A model generated the notes under the pieces. It was not told where the DNA came from. It was given only the letters and a program-made list of their open reading frames with translations, and did no database searches. This document shows positions 33,160 to 41,638 of a DNA stretch of 64,000 nucleotides, piece by piece. Made by a program: the position numbers and the translations under genes. The number at the start of each line of letters is the position of its first letter. Within the stretch, counting starts at the first letter, position 1. Origin of the DNA: an uncultured Flavobacteriales bacterium (lineage in GTDB: Bacteria; Bacteroidota; Bacteroidia; Flavobacteriales; Crocinitomicaceae); assembly GCA_946480815.1 (NCBI GenBank), contig CAMLLB010000020.1:1-64000 (forward strand). The letters are read 5' to 3'.

Positions 33160-34869
33160 TTATTTTCTGATCACTAATTTTTGAGTTGAGATACTGTTGT
33201 TTGTTTTCAAAATTACCTGGTAAATACCTATTTGAAGGTTGTTTAGAGAAACTTCGTTATCCAGAATGTTGTTCGTTTCCAGCACCAGCTTTCCGGCCAG
33301 ATCATAAATAGAAATTCCGGTTACGGAAGCACCGCTAAATTTAATCTTGTCTTCAGCCGGATTCGGGTATAGATTCACCCATTCGGATACCGGTTCATTC
33401 AATCCAAGAGGCAATTCATTGATATTATATGTTGTATTGGTAATGATTGCCGGATTGAAATCGAAGTAAATGTATGCAGTGTTTTCAATCTCAGTACCTT
33501 CAGCTAAGCCTGCTTCTTCCGAAATGGAGTAGATTACGAATCCCTGTGATGCGTCCAGGTCGACAGAACTTTGTCCCAAGTTGATGTCGTTGAAAGAGAA
33601 CGTAACTACGCGTGTTGTGGTATTGATAGAAGTAGCAACTCCATGTTTCGAACCGACATATTTGAAAGAAGAAAGATCCAGATTCGCAGAGATCGTATCT
33701 TGGATAACAACGTCCATTGCATCGTAATTTCCATCGTTTTGGAAGTGGATCACATATTGCAATTCTTCTACCTCATTCGGATCGATATTCGTTGGCTGAT
33801 CCACTAGTTTTTCGTTTGGATCGTATGAGTTAAGAACCACACCACAAACAGTGTCCAGGTTATTTCCCAGGTAAGAATCATTTGGATTCGAAAGAGCGAC
33901 CTGGAAACAATATGGAGTTCCTGCCGGAGTATTCCCCGGGAAAGTAAATGGAATATGGATGTATTGACAATCAGACAGACCAAGAATATCAAAAGTCAGG
34001 ATATTTCCCGTCACTACCGGATTGGTGAGACCACTTGTATTCGGAACAAAGTTAGCTGGCATTTCCAACGAAACTGAAACATCAGAAGTGTCCGAACACG
34101 CATAGTTACAGATATTCAAGTACAAATGACCTGTTTGCAGTGGGGCAACAAAGTTGGACCCCCAAGCGTAACTCATACCAAAATCCGGATTCGGACTTGG
34201 AATATTGCAGCTTACAGTCATTGTCTGTTGCGGATTATTCGCCATCCCATTTGTATTGAAGGAAGTAATGGTGAAATTCGGACTAGTTTGGATGAGACCG
34301 TTTGCAGCCAGCCAGTTTGGATCAATCTGCGCCGTGTAGGGAGCATTTGCAGGATTTAAACCAGTGTAGACCGCTGCAGTTCCGGGACTGTTTGAAGGCA
34401 TCAGGATCGTAACGGTCCCGTTTACATCCGTAAACTGATACGGAACATTCATGTAATTCACCGAAGGGGACGTCTGCATCGTGTAAATCCACAAATAACC
34501 ACAGTTTGAAGCTCCCGGAGCACTGATGTTATCTGTTTGTCCGGCATCTACATTCGCACCCGCTGTACCACTGTAAACGTTAAAAGAAACCACATAATTT
34601 CCTGGAAGTGTATAACCGTGAGTTACCTGCGTATAATGCGTTGTGTTTCCGGTTATTGAAGTGTAGTTATAAACAGTGGTGTTTCCATCACCCCAATCTA
34701 CTGATAAAACACCTCCCGTTTCAGGTAACGTGCCGATTGCCATTTGAACTCCAAAGGTAGTCTGACATCCAAAGGTAGTATCGGCATAGAAAGAATAACT
34801 TGTCGTCTGACCATAACCGGTTGCATGAACCAAACAGGTCAATAATAAAATCGCGTAAATTTTCTTCAT
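33160..34869 (-). CDS. T9SS type A secreted protein with PKD-like and DUF11-like (conserved repeat) domains
   Basis: The 569-residue protein has a signal peptide (about 1-20, ending ATGYGQ). The region 20-120 looks PKD-like (GVLSVDWGDGNTTVYNY, HGYTLPGNYVVSFNVYSG). Beta-rich segments follow at about 120-340. A DUF11/conserved-repeat-type domain lies at about 345-485, with DPNEKLVDQPTNIDPNEVEE, LQYVIHFQNDGNYDAMDVVI and ENTAYIYFDFNPAIITNTT. This DPNEK...YxIxFQNxG...YFDFNxxIxTN pattern is common in Bacteroidota secreted proteins. The end (WVNLYPNPAEDKIKFSGAS, LVLETNN, IYQVILKTNNSISTQKLVIRK) is a type A T9SS sorting domain. The ligand is unknown. Confidence 0.9.
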   Translation of the reverse strand: MKKIYAILLLTCLVHATGYGQTTSYSFYADTTFGCQTTFGVQMAIGTLPETGGVLSVDWGDGNTTVYNYTSITGNTTHYTQVTHGYTLPGNYVVSFNVYSGTAGANVDAGQTDNISAPGASNCGYLWIYTMQTSPSVNYMNVPYQFTDVNGTVTILMPSNSPGTAAVYTGLNPANAPYTAQIDPNWLAANGLIQTSPNFTITSFNTNGMANNPQQTMTVSCNIPSPNPDFGMSYAWGSNFVAPLQTGHLYLNICNYACSDTSDVSVSLEMPANFVPNTSGLTNPVVTGNILTFDILGLSDCQYIHIPFTFPGNTPAGTPYCFQVALSNPNDSYLGNNLDTVCGVVLNSYDPNEKLVDQPTNIDPNEVEELQYVIHFQNDGNYDAMDVVIQDTISANLDLSSFKYVGSKHGVATSINTTTRVVTFSFNDINLGQSSVDLDASQGFVIYSISEEAGLAEGTEIENTAYIYFDFNPAIITNTTYNINELPLGLNEPVSEWVNLYPNPAEDKIKFSGASVTGISIYDLAGKLVLETNNILDNEVSLNNLQIGIYQVILKTNNSISTQKLVIRK

Positions 34870-35017
34870 AGCAAATAGTTTTATAAAAAGACTCCTAAAC
34901 GTTTCAAAGGTTGTAATGATCTGATGGTAATTATGTTAATTGCGGATTTGACTGAGTAACAACCTGAATTGTGAAGTTCTTTTTCGGGATGTATACCGGA
35001 GAGTTTTTCTGAACTTT

Positions 35018-35025
35018 TATATTTG
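35018..35025 (+). promoter_or_regulatory. -7 element (TATATTTG) just ahead of tex
   Basis: TATATTTG fits TAnnTTTG and ends 5 bp before the ATG at 35031. If used, transcription would start at or within a few bases of the start codon, giving a leaderless or nearly leaderless mRNA. No clear -33 element is present. Confidence 0.4.
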
Positions 35026-35030
35026 TGTCT

Positions 35031-37142
35031 ATGCAAAAAAATGAATTCGTAGTAAATGCCTCAGGCTTAAAAGAAAAGGCAATTCAAAACACCATAGAAC
35101 TATTGGAAGGAGGAGCAACAGTTCCGTTCATATCCAGGTACCGAAAAGAAATGACCGGTGGTTTGGATGAGGTTCAAATTGCTCAGATCAGGGATTTAGC
35201 TAAAAAGTATGATGAATTGATCGCACGTCAGCAAACAATGATTGCTTCCATTGAGGAACAGGGAAAGCTGACAGATGAATTGAAGAATAAGCTCCTGACC
35301 TGTTTTGATTCGGTTGTATTGGAAGATATTTATTTACCATACAAACAGAAACGCCAAACGAAAGGTGATAAAGCAAAAAAGTTGGGGTTGGAACCTTTGG
35401 CACGTATGATCATGTCGCAGCGCGGAGGTGATCCGGAGCAAATGGCCGAGCGTTTTCTGAAAGGAGAAGTTGTAGATGAAGAAATGGCAATTCAGGGAGC
35501 AATCGATATCATGGCAGAATGGATCAATGAAAATGCAATTGCCCGTGGACGTGTCAGAACACTATTCCAGCGAAAAGCAGTACTTGCTTCGAAACTGGTA
35601 AAAGGGAAAGAAGAGGAAGGTGCAAAATACCGTGATTACTTTGATTTTTCCGAACCGCTTTATAAAACTGCATCTCATCGCTTCCTGGCAATTATTCGAG
35701 CGGAAAGAGAAGGGATTTTATCCTTGAAAGCACAACCGGATAAGGAGGATGCTTTGGAATCTTTGGAACGTTTTTTTGTGAAAAGTGATGATGAATGTGG
35801 CGATTTGGTGGCAAGAGCCTGCAAAGAATCGTATTCCAGGCTGATGTGTTCTTCCCTTGAAAATGAATTATTGGCCCAGGCTAAAGAGAAAGCGGATAAA
35901 GAAGCGATTTCGGTCTTTTCAACAAATTTGAAACAATTATTGCTTGCACCACCCGTTGGAAATAAGCGAACACTTGCTTTGGATCCGGGATTCCGGACGG
36001 GATGTAAAGTTGTTTGCCTGGACGAGCACGGATCATTACTGACCAATGTGACCATTTACCCGCATCCGCCACAAAATGAACGCGATAAAGCAGCTTCAAA
36101 AATCGCACAATTGGTACAAGCTTATAAAATTGAAGCGATTGCTATCGGTGACGGGACAGCAGGAAGAGAGACAGAATCATTTATTAAGCATATTCGTTTT
36201 GACAGAGATTTGGAAGTTTATGTGGTTCGCGAAGACGGAGCGTCCATTTATTCAGCCAGTCCGATTGCACGAAAAGAATTCCCCGATTATGATGTAACAG
36301 TTCGCGGGGCCGTTTCCATCGGTCGACGTTTGATGGACCCATTGGCTGAATTGGTAAAGATCGATCCGAAATCCGTTGGAGTGGGTCAATACCAGCACGA
36401 AGTGAATCAAACTTCTTTGAAAGACGCTTTGGACGATGTGGTGGTTTCTGCTGTGAATGCTGTGGGAGTTGATTTGAATACCGCTTCACCTTATCTCTTA
36501 AGCTATGTTTCCGGTCTTGGTTTAGGGTTGGCGGAAAATATCGTTGCTTACAGAACTGAGAACGGTGGAATTAAATCGCGTGAAGAGCTAAAAAAAGTAA
36601 AGCGGTTAGGAGATAAAGCCTATGAACAGGCTGCAGGATTTTTGCGTGTCCGCGATGGAGAGAATCCGTTGGATAATTCATCCGTTCACCCGGAAAGCTA
36701 CAAATTTGTGAACCAAATGGCGAAAAAACTGGGAATGGACCTGAAAGACCTGATTGGAAATGAAAGCAAATTGAATGAAGTAAAACAAGCAGATTTTTCT
36801 GAGATCGATTCATTTACATTTGCCGATATTATTAAAGAATTAAAGAAACCGGGCCGTGATCCCCGAAAGCAGGCGAAAGTGCTGGAATTTGATAGCCGGA
36901 TTAAAACAATATCTGATTTGAAAGAAGGAATGATTTTGAATGGAATTGTGACCAATGTGACCAATTTTGGAGCTTTCGTAAATATCGGGATCAAAGAAAA
37001 TGGTTTAATCCATAAATCGAACCTGGCTGATCATTATGTGGAAGATCCTACACAGGTTATTTCCCTGCATACACATGTGGAGGTGCGTGTGGTAGAAATC
37101 GACGAAGCAAGAAAACGGATCGGATTGCAGCGAATCTCCTGA
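35031..37142 (+). CDS. tex: Tex family RNA-binding transcriptional accessory protein
   Basis: The 703-residue protein is colinear with Tex proteins. The N-terminal helical domain has GGATVPFISRYRKEMTGGLDEVQI. A middle segment contains KEEEGAKYRDYFDFSEPL. The YqgF-like RNase H fold has LALDPGFRTGCKVVCLDEHG and IAIGDGTAGRETESF. The helix-hairpin-helix region is VGVDLNTASPYLLSYVSGLG. The C-terminal S1 RNA-binding domain runs from about 628 (GMILNGIVTNVTNFGAFVNI). Tex binds nucleic acid and affects transcription, stress tolerance and toxin expression in various bacteria (family knowledge). ATG at 35031 is preferred to the GTG at 35025, which is part of the putative -7 element. Confidence 0.96.
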   Translation: MQKNEFVVNASGLKEKAIQNTIELLEGGATVPFISRYRKEMTGGLDEVQIAQIRDLAKKYDELIARQQTMIASIEEQGKLTDELKNKLLTCFDSVVLEDIYLPYKQKRQTKGDKAKKLGLEPLARMIMSQRGGDPEQMAERFLKGEVVDEEMAIQGAIDIMAEWINENAIARGRVRTLFQRKAVLASKLVKGKEEEGAKYRDYFDFSEPLYKTASHRFLAIIRAEREGILSLKAQPDKEDALESLERFFVKSDDECGDLVARACKESYSRLMCSSLENELLAQAKEKADKEAISVFSTNLKQLLLAPPVGNKRTLALDPGFRTGCKVVCLDEHGSLLTNVTIYPHPPQNERDKAASKIAQLVQAYKIEAIAIGDGTAGRETESFIKHIRFDRDLEVYVVREDGASIYSASPIARKEFPDYDVTVRGAVSIGRRLMDPLAELVKIDPKSVGVGQYQHEVNQTSLKDALDDVVVSAVNAVGVDLNTASPYLLSYVSGLGLGLAENIVAYRTENGGIKSREELKKVKRLGDKAYEQAAGFLRVRDGENPLDNSSVHPESYKFVNQMAKKLGMDLKDLIGNESKLNEVKQADFSEIDSFTFADIIKELKKPGRDPRKQAKVLEFDSRIKTISDLKEGMILNGIVTNVTNFGAFVNIGIKENGLIHKSNLADHYVEDPTQVISLHTHVEVRVVEIDEARKRIGLQRIS

Positions 37143-37219
37143 TTTTTAATGTAATTAACTGATTGTTAGCTGATTAAAAACAGACTGAAATAAGTTGCAC
37201 AATTATTGTTTTGAAATCA

Positions 37220-37227
37220 TATATTTG
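37220..37227 (+). promoter_or_regulatory. -7 element (TATATTTG) of the basic-tail secreted protein gene
   Basis: TATATTTG fits TAnnTTTG; GTTG at 37194-37197 lies 22 bp upstream as a possible -33. The implied transcription start near 37233 rules out the upstream GTG/ATG-extended frame and favours translation from 37243. Confidence 0.55.
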
Positions 37228-37242
37228 ATAAAAATGAAAACT

Positions 37243-37770
37243 ATGAAGAAGAGTATTTTTTTAGGATTGTTGTTGGCTTCAAGCTTAAGTTTTGGCCAGG
37301 TGTACAAAACAGGTGATGCCGAATTGGATGAAAGTCTGAAAAGCATGGGAATTGAAGCTAAGAAAGATTTGGGTGCATTTAAAACGGATCTGACAAAAAG
37401 ATTTAATGTCGGTCTTCCGAAAGTTGAGGCTTGTTTTAAAGTTGGAATGAATGCAAGTGATGCATTTATGGCTTTCCAGATTTCAAATATTACTCGTAGA
37501 CCTATTGAAGACGTAATTACAGTTTACTCTAAAAGTAAATCAAAAGGTTGGGGAGCAATGGCAAAGGAAATGGGAATTAAACCAGGTTCCGCAGAGTTCC
37601 ATGCTTTAAAAGGAAAAGTAAAAGAGAAGGGTAAAGGAAATTCCAAATCTGCAGATAAGGTAACAGGAAGCGATAAAAAAGATAATTCCGGAGACAAGGG
37701 AGGAAATGGTAAGTCCAACGGAAATTCCGGTAAGTCTAACGGAAATGGAAACGGAAAAGGGAAGAAATAA
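37243..37770 (+). CDS. Secreted protein with G/N/K/S-rich basic tail, function unknown
   Basis: ATG at 37243 gives a clean signal peptide (MKKSIFLGLLLASSLSFGQ); the frame is open from 37195 and another ATG is at 37234, but the -7 promoter at 37220-37227 makes the later start more likely. The 175-residue product has a helical domain at about 22-115 (DAELDESLKSMGIEAKKDLG, NVGLPKVEACFKVGMNASDA, IEDVITVYSKSKSKGWGAMA). A low-complexity tail of about 55 residues follows, rich in Lys, Gly, Asn and Ser (SNGNSGKSNGNGNGKGKK). The tail is strongly basic and probably disordered, so it may bind an acidic surface polymer or nucleic acid (inference). The central pattern IxxVxxxYxxxKxKGWGxxAKxxGIKPGSxEFHxLK is family-like, but I cannot name it. 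Confidence 0.8.
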   Translation: MKKSIFLGLLLASSLSFGQVYKTGDAELDESLKSMGIEAKKDLGAFKTDLTKRFNVGLPKVEACFKVGMNASDAFMAFQISNITRRPIEDVITVYSKSKSKGWGAMAKEMGIKPGSAEFHALKGKVKEKGKGNSKSADKVTGSDKKDNSGDKGGNGKSNGNSGKSNGNGNGKGKK

Positions 37771-37816
37771 GAGATCAGCAGTAGCTGATTGATCCGATAT
37801 GTCAGCTATAGCTGAC
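37771..37816 (+). repeat. Post-stop composite palindromic element
   Basis: Directly after the stop: GAG, ATCAGC-AGTA-GCTGAT (37774-37789), TGATCCGATAT, then the 16-bp perfect palindrome GTCAGCTATAGCTGAC (37801-37816). The second hairpin is nearly identical to the first hairpin of the element at 25058. TTAGTGCAG is missing in this copy. Confidence 0.8.
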
Positions 37817-37833
37817 AATAACTTGATTAAAAG

Positions 37834-37860
37834 CCCGGTAGAAATACCGGGTTTTTCTTT
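37834..37860 (+). terminator. Rho-independent terminator of the basic-tail protein gene
   Basis: CCCGGTA (37834-37840) pairs with TACCGGG (37845-37851) around GAAA, followed by TTTTTCTTTTT. Confidence 0.88.
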
Positions 37861-37939
37861 TTAAGGGATAATAAATATTCGAAGCAATCAGGATTCACAG
37901 ACGTCAATTTGTCAATTTGCCATTTGGCAAACCGGGTTT

Positions 37940-38647
37940 TTAGTGGGCTGTGGAAGATTTCTGCGGGTATTTCGAGAAAATAGCTCCTTTAAACGGCGTC
38001 CAGACACATGCTTTCTGACCACCTTGTTTCAATGCATTATTGGTCCAGGTATTACAGGTATAAGTCATATTGTATTCAATACTCGAATCAAAGAAGAAAT
38101 CATAGGTTCCGTATGGATGATTTTTAATCTCTTTCGCTTTCCCGTTTTCAAATTTGAAACTATACTGGATAAAAGCACACAATCGCTGATATTGTTGTTT
38201 CGTCAAATGAAGTTCCATTAAACTTGATTGGTCCAGATCTTTTGGGGTACACAAAATTAAGTGCATTGCTCCCGGGCCTCTTCCAAAAACCGTATTCAGA
38301 ACAGTTCCTACTTCCATATCACTCCATTCTTTGGTTCTCATAAAGAAATTTTTATCACCCCACCCGAATTTTAAATGTGTTTGAAAAGTATCCACTGCCA
38401 ATCCTTTTTCCAGACTCAGTGTTTTTTTCCAATCTTTTAAAGGGTGATGGATTGGGAGCAGAATGTCCGAGTGAATTCCATTTGAAGTGATGTAAACGAG
38501 TTCTGTTTTGGGGTCTGTTGTCTTTTCTTCAGGAACCGTAAAAGGCGAAATACCCAGGAATATTAATATATAGATACAAATAAATGCCAAGAGCACCTCG
38601 AAGAAAGTTCGAATGCCTAAGAAGACAATATTCCAGGTTTTTCTCAT
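37940..38647 (-). CDS. DUF2459 family protein
   Basis: The 235-residue protein starts with a hydrophobic helix at about 8-34 (VFLGIRTFFEVLLAFICIYILIF without the charged ends), likely a membrane anchor or signal. The domain matches DUF2459: VYITSNGIHSDILLPI, FGWGDKNFFMRTKEWSD, VFGRGPGAMHLILCTP, and MTYTCNTWTNNALKQGG with a conserved Cys. The His, Cys and GWGDK residues give a papain-like/NlpC-type impression, but activity is not established for the family. It is alone on the minus strand, divergent from valS across a region holding a palindromic element. Confidence 0.82.
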   Translation of the reverse strand: MRKTWNIVFLGIRTFFEVLLAFICIYILIFLGISPFTVPEEKTTDPKTELVYITSNGIHSDILLPIHHPLKDWKKTLSLEKGLAVDTFQTHLKFGWGDKNFFMRTKEWSDMEVGTVLNTVFGRGPGAMHLILCTPKDLDQSSLMELHLTKQQYQRLCAFIQYSFKFENGKAKEIKNHPYGTYDFFFDSSIEYNMTYTCNTWTNNALKQGGQKACVWTPFKGAIFSKYPQKSSTAH

Positions 38648-38673
38648 AAAGCTATTTGAACAAAAATAAGAAA

Positions 38674-38762
38674 AAGCGGAAGCTTTTGAAGACTGAGTTA
38701 CAATCCGTCAGCTGACGGATTAGCGCGGCAGTAACGATGGACAAGCGTTCGCTTTTGAAGAC
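38674..38762 (+). repeat. Composite palindromic element with flanking direct repeats
   Basis: AAGCGGAAGCTTTTGAAGAC (38674-38693) recurs as AAGCGTTCGCTTTTGAAGAC (38743-38762), each forming its own small hairpin. Between them is the 18-bp perfect palindrome ATCCGTCAGCTGACGGAT (38703-38720), running into TTAGCGCGGCAGTAAC. The order hairpin, palindrome, TTAGYGCRG, hairpin matches other copies. Confidence 0.82.
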
Positions 38763-38850
38763 CAAATCATGACCAACATTTGACGTGAAAACGATTTGAG
38801 AATTCATAGCCTCCACGATTCAAAAATAGTGGAGATGACCGTTTTCCCGA

Positions 38851-38881
38851 CTTGATAAATTGTCCTGTTTTAGTAACTTTG
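38851..38881 (+). promoter_or_regulatory. valS promoter (-33 CTTG, -7 TAACTTTG)
   Basis: CTTG at 38851-38854 and TAACTTTG at 38874-38881 are separated by 19 bp and lie 22 bp before the ATG. Both elements fit the Bacteroidota primary-sigma consensus. It is the best promoter in the window. Confidence 0.75.
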
Positions 38882-38903
38882 CAACTTAAATAAAAAAATT
38901 AAC

Positions 38904-41531
38904 ATGGAAATTCCAAAAACGTACGAACCCCGTTCAGCAGAAGAGCGATGGTACAGCCATTGGATGGCTAAGGGTTACTTTCATTCAGAACCAGATGATC
39001 GTGAGCCGTTTACCGTCGTCATTCCTCCGCCAAACGTAACGGGTGTCTTGCACATGGGACACATGTTGAATAATACTATCCAGGATGTTTTAGTTCGCAA
39101 AGCACGAATGGAAGGTAAAAATGCCTGCTGGGTTCCGGGAACAGATCACGCATCGATTGCTACTGAAGCAAAAGTAGTGCAGAAATTACGCCAGGAAGGA
39201 ATTAAGAAATCGGATCTTTCCCGGGATGAGTTTTTGAAGCATGCTTTTGACTGGAAAGAAAAATATGGAGGTGTAATTTTGCAGCAATTGAAGAAGCTGG
39301 GAGCTTCTTGTGATTGGGAAAGAACCGCATTTACAATGGATCCCGAATATTCGGATTCGGTAATTAATGTATTTATCGACCTATATAAAAAAGGGAAGAT
39401 TTATCGTGGCATTCGAATGATCAACTGGGATCCGGAAGCACGCACTGCCCTTTCTGATGAAGAAGTAATTCACAAAGAGGTTAATTCGAAATTGTTTCAT
39501 GTTCGCTATAAGGTTGCAGGAACGGACGATCAGTGGTTGACGATTGCAACAACACGACCTGAAACTATTTTGGGTGATTCTGCGATTTGTATTCACCCGG
39601 ATGATGAGCGTTACAAGCATTTGCATGGAAAGCATGCGATCGTTCCGATTGCAAACCGGACAGTTCCGATTATCTGTGACGAATATGTTGAGATGGAATT
39701 CGGTACAGGATGTCTGAAAGTAACACCTGCACACGATGTGAACGACTATGAATTAGGTAAGAAATACGATCTGGAAACAATTGATATTTTCTACGACAAT
39801 GGGATCGTAAACGAGCATGGATTGCATTATGCAGGAATGGATCGTTTTGATGTGCGTAAGGAAATTGCAAAAGAACTGGACGATAAAGGTTATCTGGTAA
39901 AAGTGGAGGACCATATCAATAAGATCGGTTATTCAGAGAGAACAAATTGTGTGATTGAACCGCGTTTGTCCCTGCAATGGTTCGTGTCGATGAAAGAACT
40001 GGCACAACCCGCTTTGGAAAATGTAATGAACGGAAACATTTCGTTTCATCCGGATAAATTCAAGAACACTTACCGTCACTGGATGGAGAATGTGAAGGAT
40101 TGGTGTATTTCCCGTCAATTGTGGTGGGGACATCGTATTCCTGCCTGGTATTTTGGTGAAGGACCGGAAGATTTTGTTATTGCAAAAACCAGCGAAGAGG
40201 CTGTTAAAATGGCTTCTGAAAAAGCAGGTAGAGCAATTTCAGTTTCTGATTTAAAGCAAGACGAAGATGTATTGGATACCTGGTTCTCTTCCTGGTTGTG
40301 GCCTATTTCTGTTTTTAACGGATTAACTCAACCCGGCAACAAAGAGATCAAGTATTACTATCCGACCAATGATTTGGTAACTGCTCCTGAGATTATGTTC
40401 TTCTGGGTAGCACGCATGATTATCGCCGGATACGAATACATGGGTGAATTGCCGTTTAGAAACGTTTATTATACAGGAATTGTTCGCGATAAACTGGGAC
40501 GTAAAATGTCCAAATCACTTGGAAACTCGCCTGATCCGATTGAATTGATTGAGAAATACGGAGCGGATGGAGTTCGCCTGGGAATTTTAATCTCTTCTCC
40601 GGCAGGAAACGATTTGCCTTTTGACAGCAGTCAATGTGAACAGGGACGAAATTTCACGAATAAGATCTGGAATGCAGCCCGATTGGTAAAAGGTTGGGAA
40701 GTTAAGCCGATTGAGCAACCCAAAGCATCGATCAAAGCGATCGAATGGTTTAATGCTCGCTTCAACCAGGAATTGGAAAACATCAATGATTTGATGGCGA
40801 AGTTTAAAATTTCTGAAGCGTTAATGGCGATCTACAAATTGGTATGGGATGATTTTTGTGCCTGGTATTTGGAAATGATCAAACCTGGATACGAACAACC
40901 AATTGATGAAGCAACGTTAGATCAAACGATTGTTTTCTTTGAGAAATTGTTGTGTTTGTTGCAGCCGTTTACTCCGTTTGTTGCCGAAGAATTGTGGCAC
41001 TTGTTGAGAGAACGTGAGGAAGGTGAGGACATCATCATTGCGAAATGGCCGAAAGTAGAATCCTACGATCCTTCTGTTTTGAAACAGTTCGGAGTTGCAG
41101 AAGAAGTTGTTACCAATATCCGTAATATTCGTAAGAAGAACAACATTGCCAACAAAGTTCGTATTGAGCTATTCGTGAAAAAGAATATGGAGTTGGATGC
41201 TTCATTCGATTCGGTAATTCTGAAGATGGGTAATCTCTCTTTAATGGAATATACGAGTGATAAAGTGGCGAATGCAAATTCGTTCCTGGTTCAATCAAAC
41301 GAGTATTTCATTCCATTCGGAGATGCAATTGATGTATCTGCCGAGAAAGAAAAAATGGAAGAAGAATTGAACTATACGAAAGGCTTCCTAAAAAGTGTTC
41401 AGGGGAAACTAAGTAACGAGAAATTCGTTAGCGGAGCACCGGAACAAGTTTTGGCAAATGAGCGCAAAAAAGAAGCGGATGCTTTGCAGAAAATTGCCAT
41501 TTTGGAAGAAAAATTGGCAAGTTTGAATTAA
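38904..41531 (+). CDS. valS: Valine--tRNA ligase
   Basis: ValRS charges tRNA-Val with valine and edits misactivated threonine. The 875-residue product has the class I HIGH signature as H50-M-G-H53 in [16 protein letters not shown] and the KMSKS signature at 534-538 ([14 protein letters not shown]). The editing (CP1) domain includes [16 protein letters not shown] and [19 protein letters not shown]. The catalytic core has [16 protein letters not shown]. The C-terminal 65 or so residues are the usual ValRS coiled-coil arm ([20 protein letters not shown]). It has a good promoter upstream and a terminator downstream, so it is probably monocistronic. Confidence 0.98.
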   Translation: MEIPKTYEPRSAEERWYSHWMAKGYFHSEPDDREPFTVVIPPPNVTGVLHMGHMLNNTIQDVLVRKARMEGKNACWVPGTDHASIATEAKVVQKLRQEGIKKSDLSRDEFLKHAFDWKEKYGGVILQQLKKLGASCDWERTAFTMDPEYSDSVINVFIDLYKKGKIYRGIRMINWDPEARTALSDEEVIHKEVNSKLFHVRYKVAGTDDQWLTIATTRPETILGDSAICIHPDDERYKHLHGKHAIVPIANRTVPIICDEYVEMEFGTGCLKVTPAHDVNDYELGKKYDLETIDIFYDNGIVNEHGLHYAGMDRFDVRKEIAKELDDKGYLVKVEDHINKIGYSERTNCVIEPRLSLQWFVSMKELAQPALENVMNGNISFHPDKFKNTYRHWMENVKDWCISRQLWWGHRIPAWYFGEGPEDFVIAKTSEEAVKMASEKAGRAISVSDLKQDEDVLDTWFSSWLWPISVFNGLTQPGNKEIKYYYPTNDLVTAPEIMFFWVARMIIAGYEYMGELPFRNVYYTGIVRDKLGRKMSKSLGNSPDPIELIEKYGADGVRLGILISSPAGNDLPFDSSQCEQGRNFTNKIWNAARLVKGWEVKPIEQPKASIKAIEWFNARFNQELENINDLMAKFKISEALMAIYKLVWDDFCAWYLEMIKPGYEQPIDEATLDQTIVFFEKLLCLLQPFTPFVAEELWHLLREREEGEDIIIAKWPKVESYDPSVLKQFGVAEEVVTNIRNIRKKNNIANKVRIELFVKKNMELDASFDSVILKMGNLSLMEYTSDKVANANSFLVQSNEYFIPFGDAIDVSAEKEKMEEELNYTKGFLKSVQGKLSNEKFVSGAPEQVLANERKKEADALQKIAILEEKLASLN

Positions 41532-41554
41532 TAATTCAAAGAAAAATACAGATT

Positions 41555-41585
41555 AAAAAGACGTCTTTTCGGGCGTCTTTTTTTA
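41555..41585 (+). terminator. Rho-independent terminator of valS
   Basis: AAAAAGACG (41555-41563) pairs with CGTCTTTTT (41574-41582), extending into a T run to about 41585. Confidence 0.88.
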
Positions 41586-41638
41586 TTGTTTGAAACGAAC
41601 TTTTTTATTAGCTTAAATAAGAAAGTAACGTTTCGAGT

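Noticed and set aside
35025..35030. GTG start two codons upstream of tex
   Set aside because: The GTG overlaps the putative -7 element and adds only two residues without family support; ATG at 35031 is preferred.
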